From JAPHTQ01 sp046484535 (lineage in GTDB: Bacteria > Pseudomonadota > Gammaproteobacteria > Thiohalomonadales > Thiohalomonadaceae): a stretch of DNA of 20,522 nt. The DNA lies in NCBI GenBank assembly GCA_046484535.1, contig JAWOIT010000009.1, positions 1-20,522 of the forward strand. Direction: 5' to 3'. The notes below the pieces were generated by a model. The model made no database searches and had not been told where the DNA came from. It saw only the letters and a list, made by a program, of their open reading frames with translations. Shown here in pieces: positions 19,863-20,522 of the stretch. Position 1 is the first letter of the stretch, and each line of letters begins with the position of its first letter. The translations under genes were made by a program, and so were the position numbers.

Positions 19863-20242
19863 TTAGTCGGCTTGCCCGCTAACACTGTCTTGGCGCTGCC
19901 GTATAAATTCCAGCAGGGAAGGGAACACGTCCCGCACCGATTCCCTACCCCAATATGGAGCCTGGAGGCCGTAGTCTTTAAGCACATACAGCCGATGCCG
20001 CGCGCCTTCAGTTGCTCGTAACAACGGCTATTGGGGTCGGTCAAGACACGATTTTGATCGCCGGTAACAAACATAATCGGGGTTTTAGTCTTCTCACCGG
20101 TCTTCAGTCAGGGAGAACGGCGTGACGGCTATCGCCATCGTGCATCGTCACTGCGCGGCCACCCGTTGAGACCATCTTCGCTACATGACGATGGTAATTC
20201 AACCCCGTGCCGTTAAATAGTTCCGACAGACGACAGCGGCGG
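19863..20242 (-). pseudogene. Decayed alpha/beta-hydrolase gene (C-terminal part, at least two frameshifts)
   Basis: Three consecutive minus-strand blocks in different frames read as one protein end. Block 1 (about 20242-20107): LSELFNGTGLNYHRHVAKMV...SRHAVLPD, then TGA. Block 2 (about 20105-19992): LKTGEKTKTPIMFVTGDQNR, then VLTDPNSRCYEQLKARGIG. Block 3 (about 19988-19863): YVLKDYGLQAPYWGRESVRD, then VFPSLLEFIRQRQDSVSGQAD and TAA. The order strand-GDQNR-loop, helix, DYG..PYWG, VFPSLLEFI is that of alpha/beta hydrolase C-termini, notably those associated with GMC/cholesterol-oxidase-like proteins; where these have a catalytic His (YGH), this copy reads YGL. The joint of blocks 1 and 2 (GACTG) fits a 4-nt loss from a PDYLKT-coding stretch. 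Family assignment is from memory of the pattern. Confidence 0.6.
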
Positions 20243-20389
20243 CAGACGCCGCGCGCTCATAAAAGTGGAGTGCCTGGCGGCCGCTTCACCACGTCACGCA
20301 GAACATCTGACAGAACGGCTTCCTACACGGTGAAATAGGCCGATAAGCTTAAAAATCAGCGCTTCGCGACTCAATTCCTCGCCCCGCGC
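20243..20389. other. Non-coding gap without recognisable features
   Basis: No open frame, promoter, terminator or RNA gene is recognisable. The minus strand contains broken fragments (for example AVLSDVLRDVVKRP, about 20270-20310) that may be the upstream continuation of the decayed hydrolase, but this cannot be supported. Confidence 0.4.
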
Positions 20390-20522
20390 TCAGCCCGCCT
20401 TCCCCAGCCGGTACGCCTCCATCAGCGCCTCCCGCAATTTGGGTTCCCGCTCCAGATCCTCCACCCCAAGGTGACGACGGGCAACCCCCTCAAGCGCACT
20501 CATCTCCCTGCTCTCCATCCGG
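20390..20522 (-). CDS. Short or partial ORF of unknown function (5' end may lie off the window)
   Basis: A minus-strand frame open from the window edge to TGA at 20392-20390. It reads ...MSALEGVARRHLGVEDLERE, then PKLREALMEAYRLGKAG. The amphipathic, helical, charged composition and strict third-position G/C preference suggest real coding. It may begin inside the window (ATG at 20518, or a second ATG at 20503 directly preceded by AGGGAG) or continue beyond it. I do not recognise the family; 'ALEGVARRHLGVEDLE..' is only faintly like small DUF6900-type proteins. Confidence 0.4.
   Translation of the reverse strand, partial: RMESREMSALEGVARRHLGVEDLEREPKLREALMEAYRLGKAG

Noticed and set aside
1..20522. 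CRISPR arrays, tRNA/rRNA genes, IS elements, phage genes, integrases or known defence systems
   Set aside because: No regularly spaced repeats, cloverleaf sequences, transposase or integrase motifs, or defence-protein signatures were seen on either strand.

Overview
The window looks like a chromosomal stretch of a GC-rich proteobacterium, most likely a gammaproteobacterium. The basis is a Cpx-type two-component system with a CpxP/Spy-like partner, a DUF6164-type small membrane protein, a cytochrome b561/YceI pair, a LysR-pirin pair, and REP-type palindromes like those of Pseudomonas and relatives. A sulfur-oxidiser/Chromatiales-like host is only a guess. There is no rRNA, tRNA, CRISPR array, phage module or intact transposase.

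Layout. (1) 1-3450: the 5' third of leuA (minus) with a long, highly structured leader; an ABC-F ATPase (minus) with a possible upstream-ORF leader; a divergent Lrp/AsnC regulator whose promoter carries a perfect inverted repeat; then a repeat island with a REP pair nested in a second inverted repeat. (2) 3453-9349: an envelope-stress/efflux module. Response regulator, sensor kinase, MacA-like adaptor, MacB-like ATPase and MacB-like permease lie in one minus-strand operon with 1-nt overlaps, and a histidine-rich CpxP/Spy-like periplasmic protein is divergent. The shared intergenic region has a TTTGCA direct repeat of 10-bp period. (3) 9393-10687: a thiamine-binding MTH1187-family protein, a small unknown membrane protein and an SCP-2-like lipid-binding protein. 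(4) 10745-13216: an aminoglycoside-phosphotransferase-like/P-loop kinase fusion, then a 4HBT thioesterase coupled to a DUF6164 protein. (5) 13351-14787: a 3-dehydroquinate synthase II (an enzyme type best known from archaea), convergent with a DUF504 (MJ1316-like) gene, itself preceded by a truncated gamma-glutamylcyclotransferase remnant. (6) 14792-17871: LysR divergent from pirin, cytochrome b561 and YceI, ending in a strong terminator. (7) 17902-20522: a membrane-bound hybrid histidine kinase, a frameshifted alpha/beta-hydrolase pseudogene, and the C-terminal end of a short unidentified ORF.

How the genes fit together. The best supported unit is the CpxRA/MacAB/CpxP block: a sensor pair placed to control its own tripartite exporter and a periplasmic stress protein. 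No outer-membrane TolC-like partner is in the window. Pirin, b561 and YceI suggest a quinone/redox-linked operon under LysR control. Lrp and leuA may be linked through leucine, but that is inference. I saw no clearly new multi-gene system. The strongest oddities are the bacterial DHQ synthase II beside DUF504, the nested repeat island, the structured leuA leader with three hairpins sharing one loop, the ABC-F leader ORF, and the decayed hydrolase.
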